Shown: positions 1 through 11,811, counted from the first letter of the stretch. The stretch is 64,000 nt of DNA from Symbiodinium kawagutii (GCA_009767595.1 VSDK01021623.1:178281-242280), one strand, 5' to 3'. Notes: generated by a model from the letters alone, not told the origin. Translations and numbers: made by a program.

Positions 1-548
1 GATGAACTGATATGTTTGATAGGGGTTACAGCCACCAGCATAGAGAAGTCACCAGTGAATCACCAACCCTTTCACCACGACGGCGTAACCTGGCGAGAGG
101 TATGCAGACCCCGGGGAGTACGGCATTGAGAGCAACACATGTGGCTCTGACGAAGAGCTTTGCTGATGTCCGACCTCTGGCCCCCTGTGGCAAATCGTTG
201 GGATCATAGTGGTTGATTGAGTGTTAAGTGGTTGATTCCGGTGGGTTGATTGAATGATGGTTGGTTGACGATGGTTAATGGAAGTCAATGGTGGACAATG
301 ACTATACTAGTAACAGAGGGAATCAATCAGAACACTGATTTTTTCATAATGACAGGATTTTGATGTTTGATGATAATACTTGCTGCAATGGGGATAGCCA
401 TGGTCAATGATTATCGATGGAAGCGACCATCAAATGAGGGCGACCATCCCAGCGATTGTGCCTCTGAAGGGACAATGCGGAGTGTTCATAATTTGCAAAT
501 GGAAACGGAACCATTAACTGGATGGATTAAGTTACAGCTACTACCTTT

Positions 549-632
549 GCTTTTTAGGCTTTTTGGGATATGATTGATTTACCATATAGCCACTAAAAGT
601 TCGACTTTTAGCAAGGGATCTAAACGCCATCA
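549..632 (+). repeat. family H repeat, uninterrupted copy
   Basis: The copy contains TTTACCATATAGCCACTAAA, then an imperfect palindrome CTAAAAGTTCGACTTTTAG, then AGCAAGGGATCT. The same order of motifs is found split by the LINE at 54560 and 60967-61012, and partly at 47997-48030. It therefore serves as an in-window picture of the LINE's empty target site. Confidence 0.6.
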
Positions 633-1549
633 AGTTAAGAAAGTAAACACATATGTACTTCCTTGAGAGAAATTGACAATCTTAGTTGCAATCACGGTGA
701 ACTTTGGCAGTGACAATGCCACGATTCTCTACGGAGATGGTATAAGCAATGGTTTGAGTTGTTTCTTGCTGGGATAGTGGTGGTCAACCAAAACCTAATG
801 TCTTGTGGGGATTGCCGGGAGGGACGAGGGGAGGTTTACCTTCGGAGTATCCAGGATGACAAAAGGGGCTGCGATGGCTGAAGGTACATATCTTCATCTT
901 TTTTTATATGGGTATGTGAACATCCCAACAAAGACTGATATGGTCATTTGTCGGATGTTCACCCGGGTACAGGGTCTTGACCCACAGCCATGTCGCTGTC
1001 TTAGTATATCCATTGTTCTCAATCTTGTTTTGCTAGTCTCTGGAACTCATCTAGTTTATCTTGTTTAGCTACTGTGATCCGTCAAAGCTATCTACTACGA
1101 ACTATCTATAGGCTATCTGCTCTTGTTGACCAACCTTTATTTGGGCGAACCCTGTGGGTTGTTGCTTCAACAGGTGTGCCCCACATTCTGGTACAGCCAC
1201 CATTGGAAGTATAGAAGTATGAACTAAATTTCAGGGTGAATCGATGGTCAAACGATTATTGGTATAACCATGATCAATAGCTTCCTAACCAGTTGTGAGC
1301 AGTTAGCAATACTGGTTACTGTAATCAAAAAATACATTTCATAGACTGCGGCCAGCTGCAATTCATCTTTGAAACAGTTCCGATCAATGGTAGTTCACCT
1401 ACCTCACGCGGTTACTGACCATGGCTACACCCCAGGATAGTAACCCCAGCTGCACATCCAAGGAGTTTTGTTACAACATAGCTTCGCTCACGGTCGGTCA
1501 ATCAATGGTAGTCCACCGATGTTACCATCACTCTGGGTCAACCAATGGT

Positions 1550-1580
1550 ACTTGGATGTGTACCCCCACTTAGTAAGTGG
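1550..1580 (+). repeat. family I motif, copy 1
   Basis: The sequence ACTTGGATGTGTACCCCCAC is followed by the near-palindrome CCACTTAGTAAGTGG. Close copies lie at 41230-41260 (same strand) and 45759-45790 (opposite strand). Confidence 0.5.
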
Positions 1581-2725
1581 TTGTTCACCATGGTTCAGAT
1601 TCCCTAGTCTTCTTGGCCACTATGTTATCAACCAATAAGCATTATTTCAAGTAGATGACCATTTTGAGTTTATTAACATTCTGTCCACTGAATCTGAGTA
1701 GTTGTATGTCATTGAGCTACCTAATAGAAGTAGAGCTATTGTTAGCCGTAGTATTGACCATTCCATGGAAGCTTTGTTCCACCATGACTTCCTTGGTGAG
1801 GTCGGATGGTTTGCTGCATGTTGTTCGTGGTCACGGTGCTGAACGACTTGTGACTGGGACCGAAACTGATGCAATGCGACATGGAAGCACTGTGGTGTGT
1901 TGCATGGTGCAGGATGGTTGATGATGGTTGATTGTGATTCGTGATGGCTAATAGTTAATGGTGGTATATGATGATTAGTGATGGTCGATGGTGGTGTGAG
2001 GGTGTTTGATGACGGTTACTTCAATGGTAATGGTTCATGATGGCCATGGCTGGGTCAAGGTTGGTGAATGATGGTTTGCGATGGTTGAACTGGTTGCAAT
2101 GATGGTGGCTTATGATGATTTATGAATCATCTGCAAAAAAAGGATGAACCATCCAATCCAATGGTTGATTGAGATCGATCGTCCGTTCAACATGCTTAGT
2201 CGAGAGAGCCTTTAGATTCCAATGTGACGGTGGGCCAGCAGCGGCCACAGTTGTATGGGAGAACTACGTAGTGTGACCTATCATGTTGACGAGCCACACA
2301 CTCACGCTCAAGCACAAAAAGTGTGAGGTTGGATGGATGTGCCAGAGTAACCAGCGGGTGAGATTGGCCTTCACAGCTTGTCAGCTCACAGTTGCCCATT
2401 GGGACCATGTGAAGCAGGGGCTGGTTGAGCATCGAAGCATGCCGCAGTGATACCATGATACCATGGGCATCTGGGTCAGGGGTTGGACATTTGGGCCAGT
2501 CAGGGGTTGGGCAGGTCAGAGTTGACCAAACATCGAGTTACCAAGTTCGCAGCCGGGATGTTGATCATGATTTGACCATTGTGGATGTGGATCTTAACCA
2601 TCAACGAACCATCATTGTAGCCATATTCAAGCAATCATTGTAGCCATCATTGTAGCCATCAGATAGTGATTAAGCGACTAATTGAACCATCATTGTAGCC
2701 ATCATTGTAGCCACTATGTTGGACT

Positions 2726-2830
2726 GTTGGTTGGGAGGGAGCGAGGTGTGAAAGGGGTATCCCGCTCTACCATTCTAATAAGGGAGCCAGGCCAGGAGCT
2801 ACCAGGAGTGCCTGTTGACCAAATGGTAGT
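2726..2830 (+). repeat. family B element, copy 1
   Basis: Starts GTTGGTTGGGAGGGAGC, has a central GGTATCCC and AAGGGAGCC, continues GAGCTACCAGGAGTG and ends ACCAAATGGTAG. It is one of the most complete copies of this roughly 100-bp family. No terminal inverted repeats are seen. Confidence 0.7.
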
Positions 2831-3286
2831 TCTAGATCATTATGGAGATTAAGTGCAGTTATAGTACAGCCATCATCGAATCTTACCATCGATTCACTGA
2901 TCAATGATCATTCTAGACCATTCTCAAGTACAGGATCTACTGGCTGTTCACCATCGCTTTGCCACAGCCACACGAACTATTCCCAACTATCTAGCAACAG
3001 TTTGATAAGAAATTTATCAGAAGCAACCAACCAAGTGTTAACTATCAGTCATCCATCAGTCAGTCACTAGTTCTCGACTAGGAATTATTCACTTATCAGT
3101 GGAAAAATATCAATATCAATTATCCAACCATCAATTTGCCATATTTTCGCTATTGCCAACTACCAACTCTTAGAAGAAACACCTTGTTGTGACTGGGCAG
3201 TTACCTTCTGTAAGTTGGTAACTGGAAGGGTAGGAGCTCTCGTTTCCTGGCGACATTTTCTCACCATGAAGCGCGAAGCCTCTCAG

Positions 3287-3360
3287 GCTGGGCAGCTTCA
3301 ACATCATTTGGCTGATGAACAGCATCGAAAGCGAGGCGGGGGCCTTGGCTGCGGCGAAAG
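3287..3360 (+). CDS. candidate internal exon, 74 bp
   Basis: A GC-rich island with clean edges: acceptor CTCTCAG|G and donor AAAG|GTGGAT. The frame in phase with these edges reads LGSFNIIWLMNSIESEAG followed by ALAAAKG, a mix of hydrophobic and charged residues unlike the low-complexity peptides around it. No family is recognised. The flanks are simple sequence, so no partner exon can be assigned. Confidence 0.45.
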
Positions 3361-4737
3361 GTGGATGGTGAGATGCTGGGAGATGCTGGCAGATGGTGGT
3401 TGGATGCTTCAGCTTGTGGTGATTGATGGTAGTTCATGGTGGTTTATGGTCGTTCATGGCGGTTGATGGTGGTCAAGTGGCGGTTGAACTTTCTTGGAAG
3501 TTCATCCTGGCGAAGTGTCCTTGGGTTCATGGGGGGCAGTGACTTTTATGGGCCGAAGCGAATGCTTGATACCCATGGTTTCAGGAAGAACTGGTTCGTG
3601 TTTTCTCTCTTTTTTTCGATGAGAAAACTCCCACGGAAGCTTGAAATGAACCCGCTTCATGAACCATCAACTTCTTCCGTGCGCGTGCCCGGAAGTCGTT
3701 TCCCTGGTTGTGGTGATCCATGGGGGGTCACAGCTACAGCCAGGGTTGCTGAGTTGATTTAAGTGGGAAGGGCACTTCCCCCAGACCCTGCCCCTGCCTG
3801 TGATGTACCATCCATGGCTGAACAAGCCCCATGCTTACAACCACCACAAAAATGATCGATGCTCATGTGCAGTGGTGAAAATTGGCGTTGGGGGTTCAAT
3901 ATTTCAAGGGACAATCATGGAACAATGAAATCCCAACAGTTCTGAAATGATTTTTTTCAAGCATCTCAGCATTTTTGAGAGCATTTTGGGTGCCTCTTCA
4001 CCATCACAACATCCATTTGCAAAAGCAATGGGGTGCGTCTTCATCACAGATGGGGCATTCCTTGAATAACTCCCCAATTCAACCTCAGAGGGACCCATTT
4101 TCAAAGCGCACGATTTGTGGACACCGGGAATTGGATGGAAGCCGACCAACCCACGGCACGTCTCCAGAAATGATCAGAAATGTCTCATGCTTGGCCGATA
4201 CAGTCATTGTGAATGGTGGTTCATGTACACATGTTGCATGTTTACAGCAACTGTTGAGCATGATCGATTCACAGGCATTGATGCTAGCCAATGATTCTGC
4301 AACTGCACGGTGGTAAATGATGATGAAAATTGTGGGGAAGAATGGTCAATCATCTTTGATCATCGTTAACAAGGGCCGCTTGAGGGGAAGAGCAACCAAC
4401 AAGAATCAGCTGGATCTGTCGTTCATCGGTTTTCCCATGGTTTTCCTGGTTGACGGGCCCTCCTGGATGAATTCACATCGATCACATTTGAACATTAGCA
4501 TCAATACACCAATGCTAGTCATGAACCAAGATCTTATGTTGGTTCTTAAAGATCTTCAAATCAACCAATAGTCGGCAACTAGTGACCAATGGCTATTGAT
4601 TCTGGTTATTAACCAGTTTCTACAGACACTTTGGCTATTTACCCATCACCAATTGTGAGCCAACAGCCAAATTTCACCCACTAATGAACATGCGGGTGAA
4701 TCATCTTCTGGGAAAAACTACTATGCTGGTTAACCGC
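3361..4737. other. stretch without a supported gene
   Basis: Frames at 3585-3762 (+) and across 3904-4316 (both strands) are open for 60-110 codons, but they overlap each other and have no recognisable domain. The acceptor-like GTTTCAG at 3579-3585 precedes one of them. Nothing else can be supported. Confidence 0.3.
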
Positions 4738-4745
4738 CATTATCC

Positions 4746-4864
4746 TTACCCTCTAGTAAACTAACATGGCAATGGAAAATCCACCATAATTGGATGATTT
4801 GCCAGGGTTCCCCTAACAAAACGGTCGATTTTCCAGCCAGCCATGTTAGTCTACCCGAGGGTAA
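4746..4864. mobile_element. family G MITE, copy 1
   Basis: Inverted ends of about 25 bp: the left end reads TTACCCTCTAGTAAACTAAC, then ATGGC; the right end is its near reverse complement, finishing GTCTACCCGAGGGTAAC. Internal GGAAAATCCACCA is shared with copies at 5309 and 51608. Confidence 0.65.
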
Positions 4865-5308
4865 CTAACATTAACCAACATGAACCACCGCCATTCCCAA
4901 CATTGACAAACCTCGACCACGCGGATCGACGTTTGGGACCCAGGACGGCCTGTGGATTGACTGGGAACCACCCAAGCCTAATGCCTGGGCCAGCAAGGAC
5001 GTGGGGAAGGGGTTGATGTCGGTGCGCAATGGTTGGAGCTGGTGAAACGTGTGATGATGGTGTGGTGATGGTTGATGGTGGCTGACGATGATGGATGATA
5101 TGTTCAAATGCTGGTTGGTACTGGTTGGTGATGGTTAACAGTGAAATCGTTGATGAAGAACTTTTGGTGAGTGATGGGCTTACGATTTGTTGAAGATGGG
5201 TCGTCGATTTGTGATTTACATCCATTTTCAGCTCGCCATAACACGCTGAGCTGTAGATTAGTAGAGTTATGAACCAAACAGCATATAAGATGTGTTAAAG
5301 GTTTGTTA

Positions 5309-5412
5309 ATTATTACCTTTTGGTAAACAAACTAGGAAATGGAAAATCCACCAGCTGGTTTTTACAGAAAATATTGATTTGCAAGTGCCAGGTTAGTGTT
5401 CTAGAGGGTAAC
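5309..5412. mobile_element. family G MITE, copy 2
   Basis: Left end TTACCTTTTGGTAAACAAAC and internal ATGGAAAATCCACCA match the other two copies. The right end reads GGTTAGTGTTCTAGAGGGTA. It is more diverged than copy 3. Confidence 0.55.
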
Positions 5413-5558
5413 CAGTAGTAAACAACTAAGCATCTATGATATATCATAGTAGAGTTATGAACCAAGCAGTTCCATTTTTGCAAAGCCTTCCGAGTTTTGA
5501 TCATCATTGTTGCCAAGCTGTTTCTTCACGATCAAAGATGGTCTGGGGACCAACATGT

Positions 5559-5669
5559 GGCTATGGGTCAAAACCCTTAGTCCCCTTGGTTCCCCCACTA
5601 TCAACCATTGTTTTCCCTACTCCTGTTGGTGATTGTCCCTCATGAAATTGGTTGGTTCACTGCTTGACC
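5559..5669 (-). mobile_element. family C MITE, copy 1
   Basis: Begins GGCTATGGGTCAAAACCC and ends CACTGCTTGACC. Family C is defined by a TGGC-N-TGGGTCAA terminus at both ends and an interior AACAATGGTTAATGATAGGG with GGGGAACCAGGGGTACAGGG. This copy lies in the reverse orientation. Confidence 0.6.
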
Positions 5670-5861
5670 TCCATATAGCTGGAAATAGCTGGTATATCCC
5701 CTATAAATTGTTAGTTATCATCCCCTTTTATTAACCATTAACCAGCTATTTTTAGTTGGTTCACTGCTTGACCCAACCCACCATGTGAGTTCAACTAAAT
5801 CGTAAGTGGACGGCGATCAACCTCGATGATCAGCTGGGCACCGGGTAGGTGCCCCTGCCAG

Positions 5862-5915
5862 GAACATGCCAAGATGGTGCTGAACTGCGATGAAACGGCC
5901 TTCGTGAAGCTGAAG
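5862..5915 (+). CDS. candidate internal exon, 54 bp
   Basis: Acceptor CCTGCCAG|G and donor CTGAAG|GTTGCAGG bracket exactly 18 in-frame codons reading EHAKMVLNCDETAFVKLK. The same frame is open upstream to about 5817 and downstream to a stop at 5934, so the exon could be longer on either side. The peptide has globular character, but no family is recognised. Confidence 0.45.
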
Positions 5916-6646
5916 GTTGCAGGTGGGAGCTGACGCCAGCCCAGGTGGTCCTTCAAGTCACCATGATTTTTTCCACAGCGGTTATGGAGGACATCGAGTC
6001 TTCCATGTATTTATGAAAGGTCATTTAAGGTAACCCATCATTTAAGGTATCTCCATCTATAGGTTCCCAAGTGTCGGAGTGTGCGGGGGGGATTTTCGGA
6101 GCAAAATGCGCCACTTGGACCACTTGAAAAGCGCATGTAACCCTCATGATTCGGGCAAATCGCGATAGTCAGCTTCATTGCTGACCCATCACGTTGGTGA
6201 TTGTCGCTGTGAAACGCAAATGAATAACCAGCTGATGGCAAGCAATAGCCTGTTGGTTACTTGGCAACCAAGAAGCAATGCTGTGATTATGGAAATCTTA
6301 CACCATCAAACAGCCATTTCAATGGATATCGATATCATTGTATGCACGTTTGTAAACCAAATGGTGCGCTTCAATTCGCATGGGACTCCCTGCAAGACAG
6401 CGATCGAACGTGTAGTTTGATTGGGTTCATAACTATCATTATCCATGGCTATGAGGGTTAGCCATTACTCAACCATTGTTTCAGCTTAGCTCCCTTCACC
6501 GCCAAACATCACCCCAGCGTTAAACTCATGGCCCAGGCATGCCCTTCCATTGGAAGGTGCTGAACTGGTTGCTGATTCTGCCCCTGGGCAAAGCGCGAAG
6601 CTGCGAAGCGGGGTGGGGTGCATTCGCTGGACAGTTCTACATTCAG

Positions 6647-6704
6647 CAGTGAACCCGAAGCTGGTGAGGTTCCTATCGAAGTTTCTGAGGCTCCCTGGAT
6701 GTAG
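6647..6704 (+). CDS. candidate terminal exon with stop
   Basis: After the acceptor TCTACATTCAG the frame reads SEPEAGEVPIEVSEAPWM and meets TAG at 6702-6704. The acidic, proline-containing tail is typical of a C-terminus. The block just upstream (6555-6646) is open in all three forward frames, so linkage cannot be decided. Overlapping minus-strand frames exist but look less protein-like. Confidence 0.35.
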
Positions 6705-7320
6705 GCTTTGTCCAAGCCTGTTCCCGTTTTTTGGCCATGTCACTCCCGGGGTTGACAATGCTAAGCTGCGAAGCTGCCAAATACATCCAAATACCTAGTT
6801 GGGTCGCAAATGTGTCGCAGAATTCATCCATGATGTATCATGCATGATCTATCATCCCGCACCACTGTCTCACCATGGGCAAACCAGGAACAGTGTTGAG
6901 AACAGGCCCTAGTGAACTGAGCCAGGTGCGCACAAATCGATCACTGGTTCAAGTTGGTTAAGGAGGCGCAGTAAGCACAGTACCCATTGGATGTGACCAT
7001 TTGAATGGCCCCTTCTCCCCAACTTTTGTCGTACCCATTTCCATCACGTCATGGTCAACTCAGTCGTCGAGCTGATCCACTGGTGCCCCTGTCGCAGTGA
7101 CGGTAGACACCAAGGTCCCAATCTACGGGTATACCACCTTCTGGGGCCCCAGGTCACATGGCAAGTTGTCGTATCCTATTCCCAAGCAAGGTTCCACAAA
7201 ATGCTGAAATGCGCGTCCCAGTTCCCATAGTTGAAAGCGGTGTTAACCAGGCATGGGGGTGGTAACGACGCGTTGTGACCAATTCATACAGCTGGCAGTA
7301 CCCTCCCTTGCTGCTGCGCA
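6705..7320. other. ambiguous GC-rich stretch
   Basis: Two forward frames are both protein-like around 7030-7230. One contains VTVDTKVPIYGYTTF and reaches a possible CCCCAG|GTCACA donor near 7151; the other is open for about 60 codons. The sequence alone does not choose between them, so no exon is called. Confidence 0.25.
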
Positions 7321-7321
7321 G

Positions 7322-7408
7322 TGGCTAGGGCTGCACCAAGGTTGCCAAAGTTAGCGCTCTGGAAAGTGACGACCGAAGCTGGAGTCGTCTTTCTGATGGA
7401 AACTCAAG
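7322..7408 (+). CDS. candidate internal exon, 87 bp
   Basis: Acceptor CTGCGCAG|TG and donor ACTCAAG|GTCTGG. The phased frame gives ARAAPR then LPKLALWKVTTEAGVVFL then METQ. The alternation of hydrophobic and polar residues suggests beta strands; no family is recognised. A family B element begins 56 bp after the donor, as expected for intron sequence. Confidence 0.4.
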
Positions 7409-7463
7409 GTCTGGGCCGCCAGCTGTTGGTCTGGCTGACGTTAGGTTGGTTGGTTGGCTGGAT

Positions 7464-7552
7464 GGTGGTTAGGAGGGAGCTAAGTATCCCTATACCCTTT
7501 TAAAGGGGAAGTGATTTGGAGTTGCAAGGAGTGGCCACTAACCAAATGGTAG
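7464..7552 (+). repeat. family B element, copy 2
   Basis: Contains GTTAGGAGGGAGC, TATACCCTTTTTAAAGGGGA, then GGAGTGGCCACTAACCAAAT and GGTAG. The centre is a CCCTTT/AAAGGG palindrome shared with the copies at 11094 and 41500. Confidence 0.65.
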
Positions 7553-7883
7553 TTGATGTTGGTGGATGTTGGTTGACGCTGGTTGCTATGCCCTAGTGGT
7601 CGATCACGGCCAGCTCTGCGCGGATCGTCCCCCTTGGTGATCTGTGTTCTGTTGGTGGCATCACCTTTTGCTTCAGTCACCGGGACGTCGACAAGCAACC
7701 TTTTTCATAGGCAACTCATGTGAACCACTGGTTGGTTTCCGGTTGGTTTACCAAGCACATTGAAACCATCATGGGTCGCCCAGGTTGATCCTTGGTTGAG
7801 GTTGGTTGATGTACTGGTGGAACATGGTGGAACGAGTCACCACCAGTGCCACCACGGGGTGCACCACCCGTCGCATCGGCCAG

Positions 7884-7963
7884 GCATCGAAGATCTGGTT
7901 GTGAACTCAGTGGCCTTGGCTTTCATCCTGCAGATCGACGAGTTGCTGTGCTCGGAGCTCCTT
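7884..7963 (+). CDS. candidate internal exon, membrane-helix-like
   Basis: Acceptor CATCGGCCAG|GC, donor GAGCTCCTT|GTTCGT. The phased frame reads IE then DLVVNSVALAFILQIDELL then CSELL. A hydrophobic helix ending in an acidic IDELL cap resembles a motif I recall from large dinoflagellate membrane proteins; this is memory, not a search. The minus strand is also open but yields a peptide rich in S, T and R without pattern. Confidence 0.45.
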
Positions 7964-8099
7964 GTTCGTGGAAGTTGCGCGTTGGGACGAGGGGAACCCA
8001 ACCCGTCGTGGAACCCAATGGCTGGCCCCCAGCAATCACGAGTCGTTGCGGGTCGAAGGGTGTTTGGACGGCTGAGCTCGTGATTGCTCATCCCTTACG

Positions 8100-8580
8100 A
8101 TTCTTATAACAGTTATCCGGCATGATTGATCGGGCCTCCTATCTACTGTCACTTGCCAGTGATGAACGATCACTATTAACCAGTTCTGCATCATTGATCC
8201 TTAGCAACCACTATTGGTCAACATCAAGCATTACTCACCATTCTTACATGATAAATCATTCTTGACCAATCACATATTTTTGATCAGTATCAATCATTAT
8301 CAACCAGTATGAACCATTTCACCACCACTGTCATTGTCAACCATTCACCATTATTACCATCATCAATCGTTATGAAGATCATTAACCATCAGCAACCAGA
8401 TTATCAACCAGTGTGAAGCAGTAGCAGATTATCAACCATTCCTAACCCATCATTATCACCCATATTAATCATTGACCGTTATTAAACATTCTCAACCACA
8501 TTAATCATTATCAACCCTTATCAACCCATGATTAACCAGTATTAGCCCATTATTAACCATTACCAAGCTCTATGAACAAC
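8100..8580. repeat. AACCATCATT cryptic simple repeat block
   Basis: Almost every 10-15 bp carries AACCAT, CATTATCAACC or CAACCAGT on the plus strand, without a fixed period. There is no coding frame of interest. Similar plus-strand AACCAT blocks lie at 31440-31700, 62780-63030 and 63430-63950. Confidence 0.6.
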
Positions 8581-8682
8581 TATCAACAACCAAACTATCA
8601 GCGATCAACCAGTGTGACCCATGACTACAGCTGATCCACTTGGCTGGGGCCAGCCGAGCCGCGCGAGCGCCCGCGCGAGCGC

Positions 8683-8743
8683 CAGCTTCAAGGCTCATGA
8701 ACGAGAAAGTGTCGGGGATCTCAGCCGTGTCGTTCGTGGCAAC
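8683..8743 (-). CDS. candidate internal exon, minus strand
   Basis: On the minus strand, acceptor GACCAGCCAG|G is followed by a frame reading V then ATNDTAEIPDTFSFMSLEA. The exon may end at a GC donor after GAAGCTG. Beyond it lies a GC-rich 12-bp duplication (GCGCTCGCGCGG twice, 8659-8682), which extends the frame into an alanine/arginine-rich run. No family is recognised. The plus strand of this segment also has an open frame. Confidence 0.35.
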
Positions 8744-8759
8744 CTGGCTGGTCTCCAGT

Positions 8760-10680
8760 ATGAATAGTTCAACGAGCCAATTGATAGGCTTAAACATATG
8801 GTTAACAAATGGCTAAGGTCTGGGTAAGGTATGGTTCAGGTAATTTATTAAGGGTTTTCTTAAGGTATGGTTAAGGTGTGGTTGTTGATGGTAAATGATA
8901 TCGCTGTGTTCAATTTCATGATATAAATGATGTCTAGTCATAGTCATTGACATTGCCATCAACATTGATTTCAATTGTGGAAATTGATATCCATATCCAC
9001 TCCTCAGACTCTTCAGCCAAATGATGATATGGAACATGCATCAAAAGTAGCTGGTTTATAGTTTTGGTACTCAATACATTGCTAAATACAACATCAAATG
9101 ATGTACTGATCTATATGTAGCCAGTTTATCAAATATGGTGGCTGAACCATAAATCTAAAAGTCATCCGCAAACAAACTAGACATCTACCAGAAATCTGCA
9201 AGTGAACCAGCCCATAAAAATCCACCATTTCACATCAAACCAATTCAGTTGACCGGCAACCTGTCAAGCTCTTTGGTGCCATGGTCCCCCGCTGTTGCGT
9301 TCGTTATCAAGCAATGAGCAATCACTACCCAAGAATCCCGATGTTACAAGCAAGACGGAGAACAATAATACCAAGACATCAATAACTACAATGACGAGGG
9401 AATTGATAGGGGATAGCATCCAGGATAGCCATCAATTAGAAAAACTAAACATTGCCATCAGTAAGACGATAGAAATCAGCGAAGTGAAAGCCAATAAGAT
9501 CAAGAGGTTGGGGAATTGATGTGATCATTTGACTGTTGACTCACCATGGCACACCCACGCCATTTGCTGATGCAGCTGGAGATTGCACCCTTCACATGGC
9601 TTTGCACTGCTGCAAGCCCCTTCAAGCCGCTAAACCCATGCCATAGTGGTTCTGGGTTGTGGGGTGCTGTGCTGCTTAGCTGATGCAAAACAATCGTTCC
9701 CAAAGCACAAGATCAACCAAGTCTGCAGGTAATGATCCGTAGCATGTAGTATGTAGGTGAACTACTCCTAGTTGTTCAAAGGCAACAGTGATGGAGTGAA
9801 AGAGACCTATCTTGTTGAGGTTGCAGGATCCTATGTACTTCCCAACGGGGATTTGGCGAGGGGAAACTTTTTTGGTTGGGCAACTAGTTGCGTGCTATTT
9901 AATTATTCTTCATTGTTCGCAATAAACTGCAAGCGTGACGTGTTTGGCAAAATGGGCGGTTAGGACTCTGCAATGCAGTTTTCCTTTAGAAACAGCGAAC
10001 ATCATGATGCAGAACGCAAGCATTGGGCTGGCCAGTGAGTGATTGTTTGTAGGTTTGAACGTCGTGGTAACATGTAGGGCTCAGTATGTGTTTCCGCTGT
10101 GTTTTGTTGTAAGCCCGAATAAACACCGCGTTTTGTCCGTTGCTGAAACTGTGAATCGTCATGGCCGCATCCCACTCACATTGATCATGCTTCCTGGGGA
10201 AACAATCTCTTTTCAGCTCAGCTTTGTATCGGAAATGGGACATTCGGAAATCCGCCCATCTCCTGGGGTAATCGCGACAACAACCGGCTGTTGTTGGTGA
10301 TGTTTGAAAGTCAACAGCGATGTGATATAATCATATTTATCGTTTCAACGAGCAACAAGGATAACGATGTCATCATCAATGATCAAGCATGATGCTCCCA
10401 ATAAGCACAATGTCATGGTTATCACAACATTTCTTGGTTCTCAACGGCATTTCTTCAACAACTCAACTGCCGACAAGCAAGCAACGAGCATCAACAGTCA
10501 TCAACAAACATCAACAACCACCAACCGCAACCACCAGCCGCAACCATCAGCACCAACGATCGAGCAGGAACGTTTGATGCGACGCCGTCCTTGATGTTGA
10601 GCAACTGAGGACTCAGCTGTTGGAGAAGATGGAAGTTCACTATGCAGGTACCGCTGGGCTTGCCGCTTCCCGGACCAATG
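8760..10680. other. gene-free stretch
   Basis: Open frames of 60-90 codons occur on both strands (for example around 9300-9520 and 10000-10300), but none has a recognisable domain or clean splice edges. I see only weakly repetitive AT-rich sequence. Confidence 0.3.
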
Positions 10681-10815
10681 GTGATTGATCAATGATTGGT
10701 GACTGGTCAATGATTGGTGACTGGTCAATGATTGGTGACTGGTCAATGATTGGTGACTGGTCAATGATTGGTGACTGGTCAATGATTGGTGACTGGTTAA
10801 TGACTGGTGAATCAT
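10681..10815. repeat. 18-bp tandem repeat
   Basis: Six near-perfect copies of TCAATGATTGGTGACTGG run from 10689 to 10796, flanked by degenerate units. Because 18 is a multiple of three, several frames stay open across the array, which explains the minus-strand SLTSHQ-periodic reading. Confidence 0.9.
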
Positions 10816-11093
10816 GGGTCATGACTGCTTGGATGAAACGAACAGAAGTGACTGGTGACTGGTGAACCTTGCTTTCTCGCCAAAGTCAATGACTGGCACC
10901 AATGAGTGTTTGCCCAATGTCGATAACTTTGGTTCCTCCACTCATTCACTGAGTGGCACCAATGACTGGTTTCCCAATCTGTTGTCGATAGACCGATCAG
11001 GCAAGTGCCAAATCCAAGGTCGGTAGGCAACGAATCCTGCGGCGTCACTGCGACACATGGCAGTCGCAGTTCTTATTCGGGCTAATGCTGGCT

Positions 11094-11182
11094 GTTGATT
11101 GGGAGCGGGCTAAGGAGCCAGGAGCGGGCTTTTAAAGGGGGAGCGATTTGGAGCTACCTGGACTGTTCGAACCAAATGGTAG
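11094..11182 (+). repeat. family B element, copy 3
   Basis: Contains GATTGGGAGCGGGC, CTTTTAAAGGGGGAGC, GGAGCTACC and ends ACCAAATGGTAG. Slightly shortened relative to copies 1 and 9. Confidence 0.65.
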
Positions 11183-11320
11183 CAATGTGAGCTTTCTGGA
11201 GGATAGTTACAAGATACGAAGTCACAAAGTTTTGCGCAAGAAATTCGCATATGCAAAGATATCTGCACATCTGTATCTTGGCGTTTCATGATAAGTACTC
11301 CTAGAATCACTATAGATGTG

Positions 11321-11438
11321 GCTATGGGTCAAAACATGTCAAAACCCTGTACCCCTGGTTCCCCCATGATTAACCAGTGTTTCCCTATCATTGTGGGTGG
11401 TTATCCTCCATTATTGTCGGTCAATATTGACCCATAGT
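11321..11438 (-). mobile_element. family C MITE, copy 2
   Basis: Begins GCTATGGGTCAAAACATG and ends TCAATATTGACCCATAG, an inverted pair. The interior carries AACCCTGTACCCCTGGTTCC, the reverse complement of the family core. Confidence 0.7.
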
Positions 11439-11811
11439 CATGTCTGACATGATGTAACCAGTTGCTATCCTTGGCTGTGCACCCGTTAGCCACTGGTTAC
11501 ATCCACCATGGGCTGGCACACTTTGCGAGCCGAGCCGAGCCCATGGCTCGCAATGCTTCATCGGCCTTGAGGTGACTGCCCGATGACTTGGAAGCATCAT
11601 TAGCATTCATTAACCATGAATAACTCTGATTTATGAACATGATGGTTAATGATGGCTAATGCACATTTAAAATGATGGCTGATGATGGTTGAAAATGAAC
11701 ATGATGGTTAATGAACATTTGAGTTATTGGTTAATGTACATGATTCCTTGATGAATCCATGGGTTCACATTTCATGAACATGATTGATGGCCACGATTTA
11801 GCTAAACCTGA

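Larger units (their letters stand above)
1..2720. other. gene-free degenerate simple sequence
   Basis: No reading frame here has convincing protein character. The stretch is dominated by degenerate ATGGTT/GATGGT motifs, densest at 1915-2110. It holds one family H repeat, one family I motif and, near 2600-2715, several repeats of ATTGTAGCCATC. A short copy of a motif containing GAACATCCCAAC and ending TTGACCCACAGCC lies at about 921-1001; related pieces recur near 43400-43640 and 50515. Confidence 0.5.

Noticed and set aside
2610-2715. Repeated ATTGTAGCCAT as possible spliced-leader relicts
   Set aside because: Only part of the leader core matches, and the TTTTGGCTCAAG half is absent.
10501-10822. 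Minus-strand ORF with SLTSHQ repeats
   Set aside because: It is the translation of an 18-bp non-coding tandem repeat, open in several frames.
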